A stretch of DNA of 64,000 nt from Clostridium_AD sp050717515 (lineage in GTDB: Bacteria; Bacillota; Clostridia; Clostridiales; Clostridiaceae). Where the stretch lies: positions 62,001 through 126,000 of the forward strand of contig NZ_JBOITL010000022.1 of assembly GCF_050717515.1 (NCBI RefSeq), given 5' to 3'. The notes under the pieces were generated by a model, which was not told where the DNA came from, searched no databases, and was given only the letters and a program-made list of their open reading frames with translations. The translations under genes and the position numbers were made by a program. Shown one piece after another: positions 26,819-35,446 of this stretch (position 1 is its first letter; the number at the start of each line of letters is the position of its first letter).

Positions 26819-28563
26819 TTGTTCTCACCTCCATATTCAACTTCCATCGCTTTGCACAGGCTGTAAAACCTTCCAGATTCATCTTTTTCCAGTTCTTCTT
26901 TTCTGCCGTATTCAACTACTTTTCCGTCCTTTAGTATCATTATGTTGTCGGTCCATCTCAGTGCCGAAAGTTTATGTGCAATGGTAATGACCGTTCTGTG
27001 GAGTGTAAGAACGTCGATTGCAGACAGAATTCTCTGCTCAGTCACATAATCCAGCCGCGAGGAAATTTCGTCCAGGATAACGATTGCTGGGTCTTTCAAG
27101 AACAAACGGATTATAGAAATCAGCTGCGCTTCGCCTGCTGATAGATTATTTTCCCCCATCGCAAGATATGTGTCAAGCGCTTCAGGAAACTTTCCGAACC
27201 ACTGTTCCAGCCCCATCTGTTTTATGGCGTTATGTATCGCCTCGTCTGAAAAATCCTCGTTATATAATGTTATATTGTCCCGTAAGGTTCCGTGAAGAAA
27301 CTGAACCTCCTGAGTGCAGTACGCAATTGTATCGTGTAGGTTTTCGCCTTTCAGTTCCTTTACACTTACTCCGCTAAGCAGTATCTCACCGCATTTAAAC
27401 TCGTACAATCTTGCCAGAAGCTTCGCCAGCGTGGTTTTTCCAGAGCCCGTCTCGCCCATGACACCCAGCCTTTCTCCCCGCTTAAGTTCAAAGCAGATAT
27501 CATGAAGCACATCATTATCCTCAGAATACCCGAAACTCAGATCCTTTACCGTAAGCGTGATATCCCTGCCGCTTGTTTCTCGCGATCCTTCAGCAATCCC
27601 GCTCTCGATGTCTAGCATTTCCTTTACCCTTATAAGCCCGGCTTTTGCCTCTTGCAGACTACTTATATTGTTTCTGAACTCCTGAAGCGGGTTATAAATC
27701 AATTTCGAATATGTATAAATGAGATATACTGTTCCCAGTGTGATAAGACCTTTGCCCCACAGCACAACTGCAATACCCAGCGAAAGCACAGTGACGATAG
27801 CATCGAGAATCGTTGATACACTCCATAGTTTTGAATACATCATTGCCGCAGGAAAGCTTTCCTTAAACCGCTTTTTCATTGCCACCTTCAAGCTGTGAAG
27901 CGAATATTTCTCTGAAGCGTTAATTCGTATTTCAACAGCGTTGTCGATTCTTTCCTTCATGATTCCGTTAAATTTAGAAGTGGCTGCCGACCTGCAGACA
28001 TATAATTTCGTACCGTAATCCTGTATGGCCTTAAAAATCCAGACCGTAGCGATACAAAACAACAGCATAACAACAGCAATTAACAGATTTTTCTGTGCCA
28101 AAACTGCCAGAGCAACCACCATAAACACGGTGCTTGCTACCAGCTTGAAAATCAGCGTATAAAAGTATGAGAAAAGCCCTTCGACATCTTCATCCAACCT
28201 TGTTATCGCCTCACCGCTTGTCCACTTTTCATGTTGTTCCATATCTATTTTAAGAAAGTGCGCCAATACATCTTTTCTGAATGAATTGGTGATTTTCCAG
28301 CCGAAACACTGTGCAAAATATGACTCACATGCGCCCGCAGCCATCTTCAGAATGATTATGACCAGGTAAATCAAAACTATCAAGCTGATATATTTGAAGG
28401 ATTTTCCGGATTGTGCGGAATCAATAAAATAACTCAACACCTGTGGCGCAACGATTTGAAGCACGATATTAACAATAAAAAATATTGCCAGGGATATCAT
28501 GATTTTTCTTTCACCTTTAAGGTATTTTTTTAAAAATGAACCAAAATATTTTTTCTTTTTCAT
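26815..28563 (-). CDS. Heterodimeric ABC exporter, catalytic-Glu subunit
   Basis: 582 residues, six membrane segments then an ATPase domain. Walker A GETGSGKTT (370-378), Walker B ILDE (496-499) with the catalytic Glu, and an H-loop His (IAHK), but a non-canonical signature LSAGE (474-478). So the degenerate site is formed by the Walker motifs of the partner with LSAGE here, and the working site by ILDE here with LSGGQ there, as in known asymmetric exporters. First gene of the pair. The high GC matches its partner and not the surrounding genes. Multidrug or peptide export is likely; no precursor peptide gene is visible. Confidence 0.88.
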   Translation of the reverse strand: MKKKKYFGSFLKKYLKGERKIMISLAIFFIVNIVLQIVAPQVLSYFIDSAQSGKSFKYISLIVLIYLVIIILKMAAGACESYFAQCFGWKITNSFRKDVLAHFLKIDMEQHEKWTSGEAITRLDEDVEGLFSYFYTLIFKLVASTVFMVVALAVLAQKNLLIAVVMLLFCIATVWIFKAIQDYGTKLYVCRSAATSKFNGIMKERIDNAVEIRINASEKYSLHSLKVAMKKRFKESFPAAMMYSKLWSVSTILDAIVTVLSLGIAVVLWGKGLITLGTVYLIYTYSKLIYNPLQEFRNNISSLQEAKAGLIRVKEMLDIESGIAEGSRETSGRDITLTVKDLSFGYSEDNDVLHDICFELKRGERLGVMGETGSGKTTLAKLLARLYEFKCGEILLSGVSVKELKGENLHDTIAYCTQEVQFLHGTLRDNITLYNEDFSDEAIHNAIKQMGLEQWFGKFPEALDTYLAMGENNLSAGEAQLISIIRLFLKDPAIVILDEISSRLDYVTEQRILSAIDVLTLHRTVITIAHKLSALRWTDNIMILKDGKVVEYGRKEELEKDESGRFYSLCKAMEVEYGGENK

Positions 28564-28864
28564 ATTACATCTCCATTTTGGACTTGATTTTGTTTACAAA
28601 CTTAAAGCAAATCTGCTTGATCAAAATCCCCTGTTGCAACATAGGCTTCACTATGGCTTAATTTTACTCTTTAAATACTCCATATAAAAGATATTAAATT
28701 TTTCTATATTGTTCTTTACACAAAAAGCTACCACACATTGTGGTAGCTTTAAATAATTCAATTCCCTAATCAGCATAGACACATTCTTCAACGTTCATAC
28801 TAAGCTTCTTAATAAGAATTTCATATATGGTTTTACAAGATATAAATATATTATACTAATTAAT
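28564..28864. other. Intergenic gap upstream of the exporter pair
   Basis: About 300 AT-rich bases. The only clear element is the terminator at 28724-28750. The first 80 bases carry a short direct echo (ATAGGCTTCACTATGGCTTA near 28640) of no known role. Promoter of the exporter pair must lie here but no convincing boxes were found. Confidence 0.5.
28724..28750. terminator. Terminator hairpin after the AraC/GyrI gene
   Basis: Perfect 12-bp arms AAAGCTACCACA and TGTGGTAGCTTT with a 3-base loop, flanked by A and T runs. Confidence 0.75.
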
Positions 28865-29746
28865 CTATTTTCTCCTTATAGGAATCCATACTTCGCACTT
28901 ATATCCACTCTGTTTTTCATCATTCCAAAAGTTTTTTTCAATACATGGACCCTCTGCTTGTTCAAATCCAGAAGAAGGGAACCATTCTGAATATATACGT
29001 CTCCAAATATTTTGTATAATTAAATTATTGGGCACATCTCCATTACCTTCAAATACTGCCCATGTGTGTTTTGGTACCTTTAGTATAGTAAATTCATCTG
29101 GTATATCTTCTTCGAACTGTTCAGCTCCCATTATATATTTTCTTGTTCCATCTTCTTCAAACCCATAATGAAATCCATTTAACAAAGTGCCTTTGGAGTT
29201 TCCTAGAAGTTCATTTATCCTATCATGTGTTCCATTTTTAAAAATCTTATTAATAAATTTTGGTATCTCCCCATACGCAGCATCATTAACCGACGTTGTT
29301 ACAAATTCTGCACCAAATACTTTAAAATCTCCCTTTTCAACTATTCTATAAATAATTTCGCATTCTCCCTTTATTGATATCTGAAAAGACATTTTGGTAA
29401 AAGCTTTGATTTTTCCATTAAGTTTTTTTAAAGCCGATGGGGATATTCCATGCAGTCTTTTAAAAGCTTTAGTAAATGCTTCTGGATTTTCATAACCATA
29501 TTTCAATGCTATATCAGCTACTCTTTTGTCTGTTGCAACCAGCTCTTCTGCTGCAAGGGTAAGTCTGCGATTTCTTATGTACTGAGTTACTGTAAATCCT
29601 GTTAATGCATAAAAAACACGCTGAAAGTGATATCGTGATGAGCATGCAACTTTTGATATTTCATCTATATTAAGTACTGCGTCCAAATTTCTTTCAATGT
29701 ATTCAAGTGTATTGTTAAGCAATGTGATTGTTTCCAACTTTCTCAT
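28865..29746 (-). CDS. AraC-family regulator with GyrI-like effector domain
   Basis: 293 residues: an N-terminal AraC helix-turn-helix pair (about 8-105, with SSRYHFQRVF and ADIALKYGYENPEAF) followed by a GyrI-like/AraC_E_bind domain (about 120-290) ending in EVWIPIRRK, typical of Rob-like proteins that bind hydrophobic drugs. The usual role is drug-responsive control of efflux. It sits between the exporter pair and an alpha/beta hydrolase and is separated from that hydrolase by 32 bases, so co-transcription with it is likely. Confidence 0.9.
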   Translation of the reverse strand: MRKLETITLLNNTLEYIERNLDAVLNIDEISKVACSSRYHFQRVFYALTGFTVTQYIRNRRLTLAAEELVATDKRVADIALKYGYENPEAFTKAFKRLHGISPSALKKLNGKIKAFTKMSFQISIKGECEIIYRIVEKGDFKVFGAEFVTTSVNDAAYGEIPKFINKIFKNGTHDRINELLGNSKGTLLNGFHYGFEEDGTRKYIMGAEQFEEDIPDEFTILKVPKHTWAVFEGNGDVPNNLIIQNIWRRIYSEWFPSSGFEQAEGPCIEKNFWNDEKQSGYKCEVWIPIRRK

Positions 29747-29778
29747 CTCCTTTTAAAATCATTATATAAAAATTCCAC

Positions 29779-30687
29779 TTATTTCATCTTCTTATATATA
29801 TAATTTGTTATAACTTCACAATACTTATCAGGTTCTTCAACCCTAGCATAATGACCAGAAAAATCAAATGTAACCACTTGTTTGTCTTTCACTCGATTCA
29901 TAAATTCTTCTGTTTGCACTTCACAAGTTATCGGATCATATTTACTTTTAATTAATAAAGAAGACTTATTTACATTTGATAATTCAGTAAATACATCATT
30001 ATATACTCGCCAATCCTTTAGTAATTTCATTCTTGTATTGATAGATTTACGCCATAAGGCTCCACCATCTTTAGTAGCCACAGCTATTTTTTCAATTATT
30101 TGCTTATCATTTCCATACCACATAAAGTTATTACAGTTCTCTCCAAGCTCATTTAATGCCTTTATAAGAAGTTTATTAATTTCTTTGTAATCTGTAATAT
30201 CTTTCAATTCTTTTAAATATTCTTCTGCCAAAATATTGTTTCCTAATTTATTCAATTCATTTGCTGCTGCCTTTAGCATAGAACGCTCTGAAAGTGCAAA
30301 ATTAAAAGACGGACATTCATATATCATATATTCAATAGAATCAGGATATAAATTAGCATAAAGAACAGCAAGATACCCACCAAATGAGTGACTAAGCAGT
30401 GACCATTTATTTATATGTAATTTTTTTCTTAATTCTTCAAAGTCTTCAATAATATCTTCTAGTGAAATATATTCTTCATCTAAAATAGCCTCAGATCTCC
30501 ATACTCCCCTTTGCTCTGGGGCTATAACTTTAAAGTTTTTTGATAATCTATCCCCCTGATATTGAATAAAATCTGCAACACCAATTCCACCGGGCCCACC
30601 ATGAATAAATAACAATACTGGTAATGAATCCTCTCCAAGAATTTCAGTATAGATATTTTTTCCCCTAATTTTATAATAATCCCCCAT
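29779..30687 (-). CDS. Alpha/beta hydrolase, proline iminopeptidase-like
   Basis: 302 residues. HGGPGG near residue 29 (oxyanion region), nucleophile elbow SHSFGG near residue 100, an acid in KYDP and a His in SGHYARVEEP near the end give a full catalytic triad of the S33/proline iminopeptidase family. No signal peptide, so cytosolic. Family members remove N-terminal proline from peptides or hydrolyse esters; the exact substrate is open. Start at 30687 is preceded by AGGGAGG. Confidence 0.82.
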   Translation of the reverse strand: MGDYYKIRGKNIYTEILGEDSLPVLLFIHGGPGGIGVADFIQYQGDRLSKNFKVIAPEQRGVWRSEAILDEEYISLEDIIEDFEELRKKLHINKWSLLSHSFGGYLAVLYANLYPDSIEYMIYECPSFNFALSERSMLKAAANELNKLGNNILAEEYLKELKDITDYKEINKLLIKALNELGENCNNFMWYGNDKQIIEKIAVATKDGGALWRKSINTRMKLLKDWRVYNDVFTELSNVNKSSLLIKSKYDPITCEVQTEEFMNRVKDKQVVTFDFSGHYARVEEPDKYCEVITNYIYKKMK

Positions 30688-31034
30688 CTAATACGTCCTC
30701 CCTATAATAACCTTAATCATTTCCTAATTTCTTACCTACACTAAAGTATATCAGAAGATAACATTTTGTTTCTGTCTTATTGTGCTTTAATTTGTCTGAA
30801 TTGATTTATTCTAAACTTACAAAATAGTAACGACGTTTTACTGTTGCTATTTTAGGCAGGATAATTCTTAATAACACTATTAACATTAATGGTGCTACAT
30901 AAAAAAAGTTTTAAAAAATAGCAGCCCAGTTGCAATTGGATAGCTACTATTTCTGTAATTTATTTAAATTATGATACGCCTTAGAGCACCATTATTATTT
31001 GATGTATCCAAATGGTGGCTTTCAATCTCGTTTA
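30688..31034. other. Gap with two related hairpins, no gene
   Basis: An imperfect stem AAAATAGTAAC (30821-30831) with GTTGCTATTTT (30843-30853), and another AAATAGCAGCCCA with TGGATAGCTACTATTT at about 30915-30952. The segments are partly complementary to each other as well. They may terminate the CD3324-type gene (minus, ending 31035). No further frame of note. Confidence 0.5.
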
Positions 31035-31328
31035 TTATTCTGCATTAATTTCGAGCATAATCTTCTTTTGCTGACTAATAATTCTTCTTATACTTTTATC
31101 TGAAAGATAGTATTCCTGAGCTAAATCTAAAATTTCAGCACCTTTTATATTTTTTAAATAAATTTCCGCATTTCTTTTTTTAAAAGTATCTCTTGAGCCG
31201 CTTTTTTCTCCCCATTTCTTTTGTTCTTCTTCTTTTCTGGGTATATATAAATATTCCCCGTCCACGTATTTTTGAATAACTTTTACTATATAAATCGGTA
31301 AAACATTGTATGCATTACTATATTTCAT
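31035..31328 (-). CDS. CD3324-type DNA-binding protein
   Basis: 97 residues. Start MKYSNAYNVLPIYIVKVIQKYVDGEYLYIP, then a basic stretch WGEKSGSRD and a C-terminal helix-turn-helix (about residues 60-95, AEILDLAQEYYLSDKSIRRII). This matches the CD3324 group of Mor-activator-like proteins widespread in clostridia, whose targets are unknown. An AAGGAGT site precedes the ATG. It stands alone. Confidence 0.8.
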   Translation of the reverse strand: MKYSNAYNVLPIYIVKVIQKYVDGEYLYIPRKEEEQKKWGEKSGSRDTFKKRNAEIYLKNIKGAEILDLAQEYYLSDKSIRRIISQQKKIMLEINAE

Positions 31329-31376
31329 ATCTTTACTCCTTCAAAAATTTAATTTTTGTTGAAGCAAAGACCAAAA

Positions 31377-31410
31377 AAACTGTCACAAAACTAAGTTTGC
31401 AACAGTTTCC
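31377..31410. terminator. Hairpin AAACTGT / ACAGTTT
   Basis: Stem AAACTGT-CA-CAAA with TTTG-CA-ACAGTTT, preceded by an A-run. It would terminate transcription arriving from either side, for example of the short frame at 31497-31640. Confidence 0.45.
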
Positions 31411-31496
31411 ATTCTTATATAAAGGAAGGAATGTATGAAATCATCTATTAAATCGGCTAATGCTGAATAATTGCGCACTGACTAAAGCCCTTTAAT

Positions 31497-31640
31497 TTAA
31501 ATCAAAAAGAACTTAGCAAGACCATATAATTCAACATCAGCTATTTTAACAAAATAATCTCCAAGCAAAGCATAGCCGATTTAGTTCTTATGGCCTTCGC
31601 AAGGAGTTTCTTTTAATCCGAATTCATTTTTGTAAATCAT
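31497..31640 (-). pseudogene. Short frame with strong RBS and one in-frame TAA
   Basis: ATG at 31640 has AAAGGTG 8 bases upstream and opens a 19-residue peptide (MIYKNEFGLKETPCEGHKN) that ends at TAA 31581-31583. The same frame then continues for 27 residues (to TAA 31497-31499) with protein-like content (GDYFVKIADVELYGLAKFF). It may be a free 19-residue peptide gene or a nonsense-broken small gene of about 47 residues. No family recognised. The rest of the gap 31329-31847 holds the inverted repeat at 31450-31582 and the hairpin at 31377-31410. Confidence 0.35.
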
Positions 31641-31847
31641 ACAATTCACACCTTTCATAAATACTAACTTCTAATTATATTAAGAAACAACATTTATATT
31701 ATACATTTTTTTTTTATACATTTCAATTAAAATCCTAAACTATTGAGACAAACTTCAATGCTCATACTCTTTACAGAATCATTTATTAGATTGAATTTTT
31801 ATTTTAAACTATGTTATGATTTTATTTGAAAAGAGGTGCTAGGTTTT

Positions 31848-32504
31848 TTGAAAACTTTTATTAAAAAACAAGAGTATAATTATATAAGAAAGCGCTTATA
31901 TGATTTAGAGAATGCTTTTAAGGTTTGTTTAGATCCTAATATTATTGAAGTTACTAAAGCATACAAACACCAGCAAATATTAAATATTTTCACAAATTTA
32001 TCCGAGGAAGAAAAAGAACTACTTGATATTGGTAAAATAAACACCCCCGTGCATATCCATAAATATTTAGCTGAATTGAATGAATATGTATATGGAATGC
32101 CAACCATTACAAATGCACAAATTAATAGATTGTTTAAAAAGGAAAAGAAATTTAAATTACCAAGCCTAACTGCACAGGCTTCAAAGAATGTGTATTTAGG
32201 TTGGATTGATAAATCCATCAGAAAATTATTTGTAGCTTATAATATGGATGGTAAACTTATAGGTATGGCATGTAGACTTTCAAGTTGTGGCTCCAATAAC
32301 GCTCATAGATGTGTGCTTTGCAATCACTCAGCTGGCGAAAATGAAGTAGACTTTGTTTCACCTATCTGCAAAACAACAGGGGAAGATGCCTATAGGTCAA
32401 TTGGCTTTGATCTATGTTTAGATAGTAAGAAGTGTAACGACCGAATTGTAAAAATCGAAAAGCTTGAGAAAATTTTAAAGGACGTAAACAATATAAAGGG
32501 ATAG
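31848..32504 (+). CDS. FusB/FusC-type elongation factor G-binding protein
   Basis: 218 residues. Helical N-terminal domain (about 1-90) and C-terminal FBP domain (about 110-210) with a treble-clef zinc site; the cysteines lie in RLSSCG, RCVLCNH, PICK and DLCLDSKKC. FusB/FusC bind EF-G and free it from fusidic-acid-stalled ribosomes; chromosomal homologues occur in many Firmicutes and are not always resistance genes. TTG at 31848 is chosen: AAGAGGTG ends 9 bases upstream, and the GTG at 31836 lies inside it. This start gives MKTFI, like other family members. It is a single-gene unit with a terminator at 32574-32603. Confidence 0.8.
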   Translation: MKTFIKKQEYNYIRKRLYDLENAFKVCLDPNIIEVTKAYKHQQILNIFTNLSEEEKELLDIGKINTPVHIHKYLAELNEYVYGMPTITNAQINRLFKKEKKFKLPSLTAQASKNVYLGWIDKSIRKLFVAYNMDGKLIGMACRLSSCGSNNAHRCVLCNHSAGENEVDFVSPICKTTGEDAYRSIGFDLCLDSKKCNDRIVKIEKLEKILKDVNNIKG

Positions 32505-32573
32505 TGACATGCATATCCATACTACCTCCACAGGTGCAAAAGATCACAGAATAAATATAATTGAGATTTTCTA

Positions 32574-32603
32574 GCCTAAAGCACCTTATACTATGCTTTA
32601 GGC
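32574..32603. terminator. Terminator after the FusB-type gene
   Basis: Perfect 10-bp arms GCCTAAAGCA and TGCTTTAGGC. A second stem AAGGACAG/CTGTCCTT at 32656-32685 probably serves nudC on the other strand. Confidence 0.7.
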
Positions 32604-32742
32604 AGTTATCCATTATATATTTTCCATTTCTTCCTTTAAACATAAATAAAGCAAAAAGGACAGTAGCTATTAACTCTCTGTCCTTCATTATCTTTAAATA
32701 CTAATATATAAGTTACATCAAATATTACTACCTAATTTCTAG

Positions 32743-33543
32743 CTATTGTTTTTTCCTTGATTCAAGCAAGTGGTCAATAACAATTCTTGCAAAACTGAAC
32801 TTATATTCTGGTATATTTGGTAAATCATCTAATGAAAACCAATCAGCTGCTTCTATTTCATTATTATCTATTTGTATTTCTCCTGATGCATGCTCAGCTA
32901 TGAAACCAATCATAATTGAATTAGAAAAAGGCCATGGATGAGTGCCAAAGTATTTAATGTTTTTTATCTCAATTCCAACTTCTTCTCTCACTTCTCTCCT
33001 TACACATGTCTCTAAGGATTCCCCTGGCTCAACAAACCCAGCCAAAGTACTATATAAATAAGGTGGGAAATGAGGTGAATGTGCTAAAAGAATTTTATCA
33101 TCTTTCAAAACAGCAACTAAAATACATGGATTTATAAAGGGATACATAAGATTTCCACAATTTAAACATTCAATGTAGGCCTTTTTATGCTCTATATTAA
33201 CTTTACTTCCACAACAGCTACAATATTTTGTTTTATCTAACCAGTTTATAAAATGTAATCCACGTAAAACAAGTGAAAATACATTTTCAGAAACCTCATC
33301 ACGCATATCTCCAATATCCATTACTGAATATCCTTTAACAATGTCCTCCTTATTTACACCTATAGCATAATAATCATTACCCTCTGCTGTACCTATATAA
33401 ATCAATTTTGAATTGTCAATTCCCAATTGTTCAACTTCACTAGTTGATAGGAACTTAGAATGTTCTTTAACTGCAATTCCCCTTTTATAAAATAGAAAAC
33501 AATATGAACATCCACTATACTCATTAAGATTCTTATTATCCAT
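32743..33543 (-). CDS. nudC: NAD(+) diphosphatase (NADH pyrophosphatase)
   Basis: 266 residues. N-terminal domain, a zinc ribbon (CSCCGSKV near 104, CLNCG near 126), then a Nudix domain with GFVEPGESLETCVRREVREE and the following PWPFSNSIM, which corresponds to the NADH-pyrophosphatase motif PWPFPxS. It hydrolyses NAD(H) to NMN(H) and AMP and can remove NAD caps from RNA. Zinc cysteines and Nudix glutamates are complete. Single gene with a GGGGG site before its ATG. Confidence 0.92.
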   Translation of the reverse strand: MDNKNLNEYSGCSYCFLFYKRGIAVKEHSKFLSTSEVEQLGIDNSKLIYIGTAEGNDYYAIGVNKEDIVKGYSVMDIGDMRDEVSENVFSLVLRGLHFINWLDKTKYCSCCGSKVNIEHKKAYIECLNCGNLMYPFINPCILVAVLKDDKILLAHSPHFPPYLYSTLAGFVEPGESLETCVRREVREEVGIEIKNIKYFGTHPWPFSNSIMIGFIAEHASGEIQIDNNEIEAADWFSLDDLPNIPEYKFSFARIVIDHLLESRKKQ

Positions 33544-33679
33544 TTAATTTACCCCCATTAACTTAAAAATTAAAAACATATTCTTTTTTATATCAGTAAA
33601 AAAATATGGACCCGCTTTTACACTTATTTGCATATATTATACATCTACAATAACAATACTACAATCTTTCATACAACAT

Positions 33680-33710
33680 AAGCCAATGACATTTTTAATA
33701 TCATTGGCTT
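33680..33710. terminator. Terminator between the GNAT gene and nudC
   Basis: Perfect 10-bp arms AAGCCAATGA (33680-33689) and TCATTGGCTT (33701-33710), followed by A/T-rich DNA. Confidence 0.65.
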
Positions 33711-33871
33711 ATTTATTATTAATTTTTCTTTACTCTACCAATTTATAGAATAAGTAATTTTGCGAAGGTAAACTTAACGCAACTGTTGTAGCCCTGGTTA
33801 TGTATTCGTAGATTTCATAGTGGAGTGGAGGTGCGGTTTACCGTTCCTCCCTACCTTTATCCATTTTAACA

Positions 33872-33901
33872 AAACCTCATTTACTTATGGTACGGTTCTC
33901 C
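33872..33901 (-). repeat. Direct repeat of the rlmH 3' end, distal copy
   Basis: 30 bases identical to 35447-35476, which hold the last six rlmH codons (GEPYHK), the stop and 9 downstream bases. Same orientation. The two copies bracket 1.5 kb with the GNAT gene. The rlmH 3' end is the known attachment site of SCC elements in staphylococci. Confidence 0.75.
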
Positions 33902-33956
33902 GTATCACTGTAACTGCGGTTTTAAATAAGTACGAAAGTACGGTGTCTGTTACTTA

Positions 33957-34970
33957 TTAATCCAGCGACTTAATATTCAGGTTATCAAAGTTTGCCCATG
34001 CTACATTGTTATCAATATGTCTAACCATTCTATAGGCTATAGGCTTAAATCCACACTTAGGCCAAAATGTTGAAGAGGTAAGATTCGTTATTCTCCAATC
34101 TGCTGTTATATAATCGTATCCCTTTTCTTTCATGATTCTATAACCTTCATTCATTAACTTTTTACCAACACCATTTCCCCTTTGAGAACCGCAAGTACCT
34201 GAGATACTTAGCTCTACTCCGTTATCAGGTGTCATTAACGTTGAATCGGCCGGTCCATATGCTTGAAATCCTAATTCCTTCATATCTTTTTCTGCAATAA
34301 GGATCGTTGTGTCATCATCTTCAACCATTTTTTCATATCCAGTTTTTATTCTATTTATAACTTCCGGTAGTGCAAGTTCAAAAACTGGTGCTTTATTCTG
34401 ATGTGAGAAAATTATACTGGACATCTTCGCCATTATTTCACTATCGTTTTTGTTAGCGAATCGAACCTCTGCATCAGATACATTTTCAAAGAGCTTGTAA
34501 TCGTTCATATTCATTATTCCAAATACTTGTTGAATAGCGAAGCTTAATCTTTGATAGGCTTCATAGTACTCCTGATTTCCAAGTGGTATAAACGTATAGT
34601 GGATGAAGCATCCTTGCTGAAGCCATAAAGCTGAGACCTTGGCATAAAGACTGCGAATAAGTTCAGAGGATTGGTCCACTCTGATAGCAATACCCTCATA
34701 GGGCACCCATGCATGTCTGCCTCTCATAGCATCAAACCCTAACTCTCCTATTATGTAACCTAGCAATTCATTATTATCGAATGCCCCCATCCCAATGACT
34801 TTACTATCAGCGAACAGTTCCTGAAGAGTATTCGTGATATATTCCACATTAAGACAACTATTTTTTATAAATGGAAATGTTTGGCTCTCAAGATTTTGCC
34901 TGTGTATTAGCAAGTCAGCCATTGCAGGTATATTATCAATAGTAATTAATCTGAATTCATGTTTGCTCAT
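33957..34970 (-). CDS. GNAT acetyltransferase (two GNAT-like halves)
   Basis: 337 residues with an N-terminal GNAT-like half and a C-terminal half with a clear acetyl-CoA loop QRGNGVGKKLMNEG and the end ITADWRITNLTSSTFW, typical of small-molecule acetyltransferases. Substrate unknown. GGAGG precedes the ATG at 34970. The gene lies between two direct copies of the rlmH 3' end, and a MITE is inserted 22 bases upstream of the start codon, so its native promoter has been separated or replaced. It looks like cargo of a small integrated segment. Confidence 0.82.
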   Translation of the reverse strand: MSKHEFRLITIDNIPAMADLLIHRQNLESQTFPFIKNSCLNVEYITNTLQELFADSKVIGMGAFDNNELLGYIIGELGFDAMRGRHAWVPYEGIAIRVDQSSELIRSLYAKVSALWLQQGCFIHYTFIPLGNQEYYEAYQRLSFAIQQVFGIMNMNDYKLFENVSDAEVRFANKNDSEIMAKMSSIIFSHQNKAPVFELALPEVINRIKTGYEKMVEDDDTTILIAEKDMKELGFQAYGPADSTLMTPDNGVELSISGTCGSQRGNGVGKKLMNEGYRIMKEKGYDYITADWRITNLTSSTFWPKCGFKPIAYRMVRHIDNNVAWANFDNLNIKSLD

Positions 34971-34984
34971 TTCTATCCTCCAAA

Positions 34985-35189
34985 TAATTTATGTAACTAT
35001 TCAGCTAGCAAAAGATTCTTACGCAGTACGCAGTGTCTTGAATCACTTGCGCTCCTAAGAAGGGGACTTTTTTTAAATTAAATAATAAGGAAAAAAGTCC
35101 TCTTTTCAATGTTGCTGCTGCGTTGATTCCCTACAATGCGTACTGCTGAATGAAAAATTAACTCTAAGGCTGAATAGTTACTAATTTAT
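34985..35189. mobile_element. IS66-like MITE, 189 bp, with 8-bp target duplication
   Basis: Element 34993-35181 has perfect 13-bp terminal inverted repeats GTAACTATTCAGC (34993-35005) and GCTGAATAGTTAC (35169-35181), and inner matching segments (GCAGTACGCA, GAATCA, GGACTTTTTT against their complements), so it can fold into one long imperfect hairpin. The flanking bases TAATTTAT at 34985-34992 and 35182-35189 are identical: an 8-bp target duplication. Ends beginning GTAA and 8-bp duplications are the known marks of IS66. No transposase is present, so it would move only with a helper. Confidence 0.85.
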
Positions 35190-35229
35190 ATTATATTACA
35201 TATTTTAGCATAACAAATTACTATTAACT

Positions 35230-35262
35230 ATGTAAAAAACAGTTCATAATTGTTTTTTACAT
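35230..35262. other. Perfect 12-bp hairpin between the MITE and rlmH
   Basis: Arms ATGTAAAAAACA (35230-35241) and TGTTTTTTACAT (35251-35262). A/T-rich; a weak terminator or operator. The rest of 34971-35455 is the MITE and the rlmH terminator. Confidence 0.4.
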
Positions 35263-35410
35263 ACATTTAATGTACTTATCCATTTGTAAATATCACTCTT
35301 ATTCTTCTTTACACATCCCTATTTATAATGTATATTATAACTTTTTTCATAAATATTACATACGAAAATCATTTTACCTACTTGTGATACGGTATTTTCA
35401 CCTATAAAAA

Positions 35411-35445
35411 TAGCCTTAGGCAAGTTATATCAATGCCTAAAGCTA
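35411..35445 (-). terminator. rlmH terminator
   Basis: Arms TAGCCTTAGGCA (35411-35422) and TGCCTAAAGCTA (35434-35445), one mismatch, 11 bases after the rlmH stop. Confidence 0.6.
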
Positions 35446-35446
35446 T

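Larger units (their letters stand above)
33544..33956. other. Gap with terminator, hairpin and second copy of the rlmH end
   Basis: 413 bases without a gene. From left: the hairpin at 33680-33710, a compact imperfect stem GGAGG-CGGT/ACCG-CCTCC at 33827-33850, the 30-base copy of the rlmH 3' end at 33872-33901, and a GC-richer stretch with short GTACG echoes (33921-33945) up to the GNAT stop. The last 200 bases differ in composition from the AT-rich flank. Confidence 0.6.

Noticed and set aside
25113..27505. Many plus-strand frames of 60-120 codons within the ABC exporter pair
   Set aside because: They are opposite-strand shadows that appear because the exporter genes are GC-rich; none has a ribosome site or recognisable domain.
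32362..32688. 108-codon minus-strand frame opposite the FusB-type gene
   Set aside because: It overlaps a clear gene end and two hairpins, has no family likeness and no good ribosome site.
34993..35181. T-box or riboswitch leader before the GNAT gene
   Set aside because: No T-box sequence or known aptamer core was found; perfect terminal repeats and the 8-bp duplication fit a MITE.
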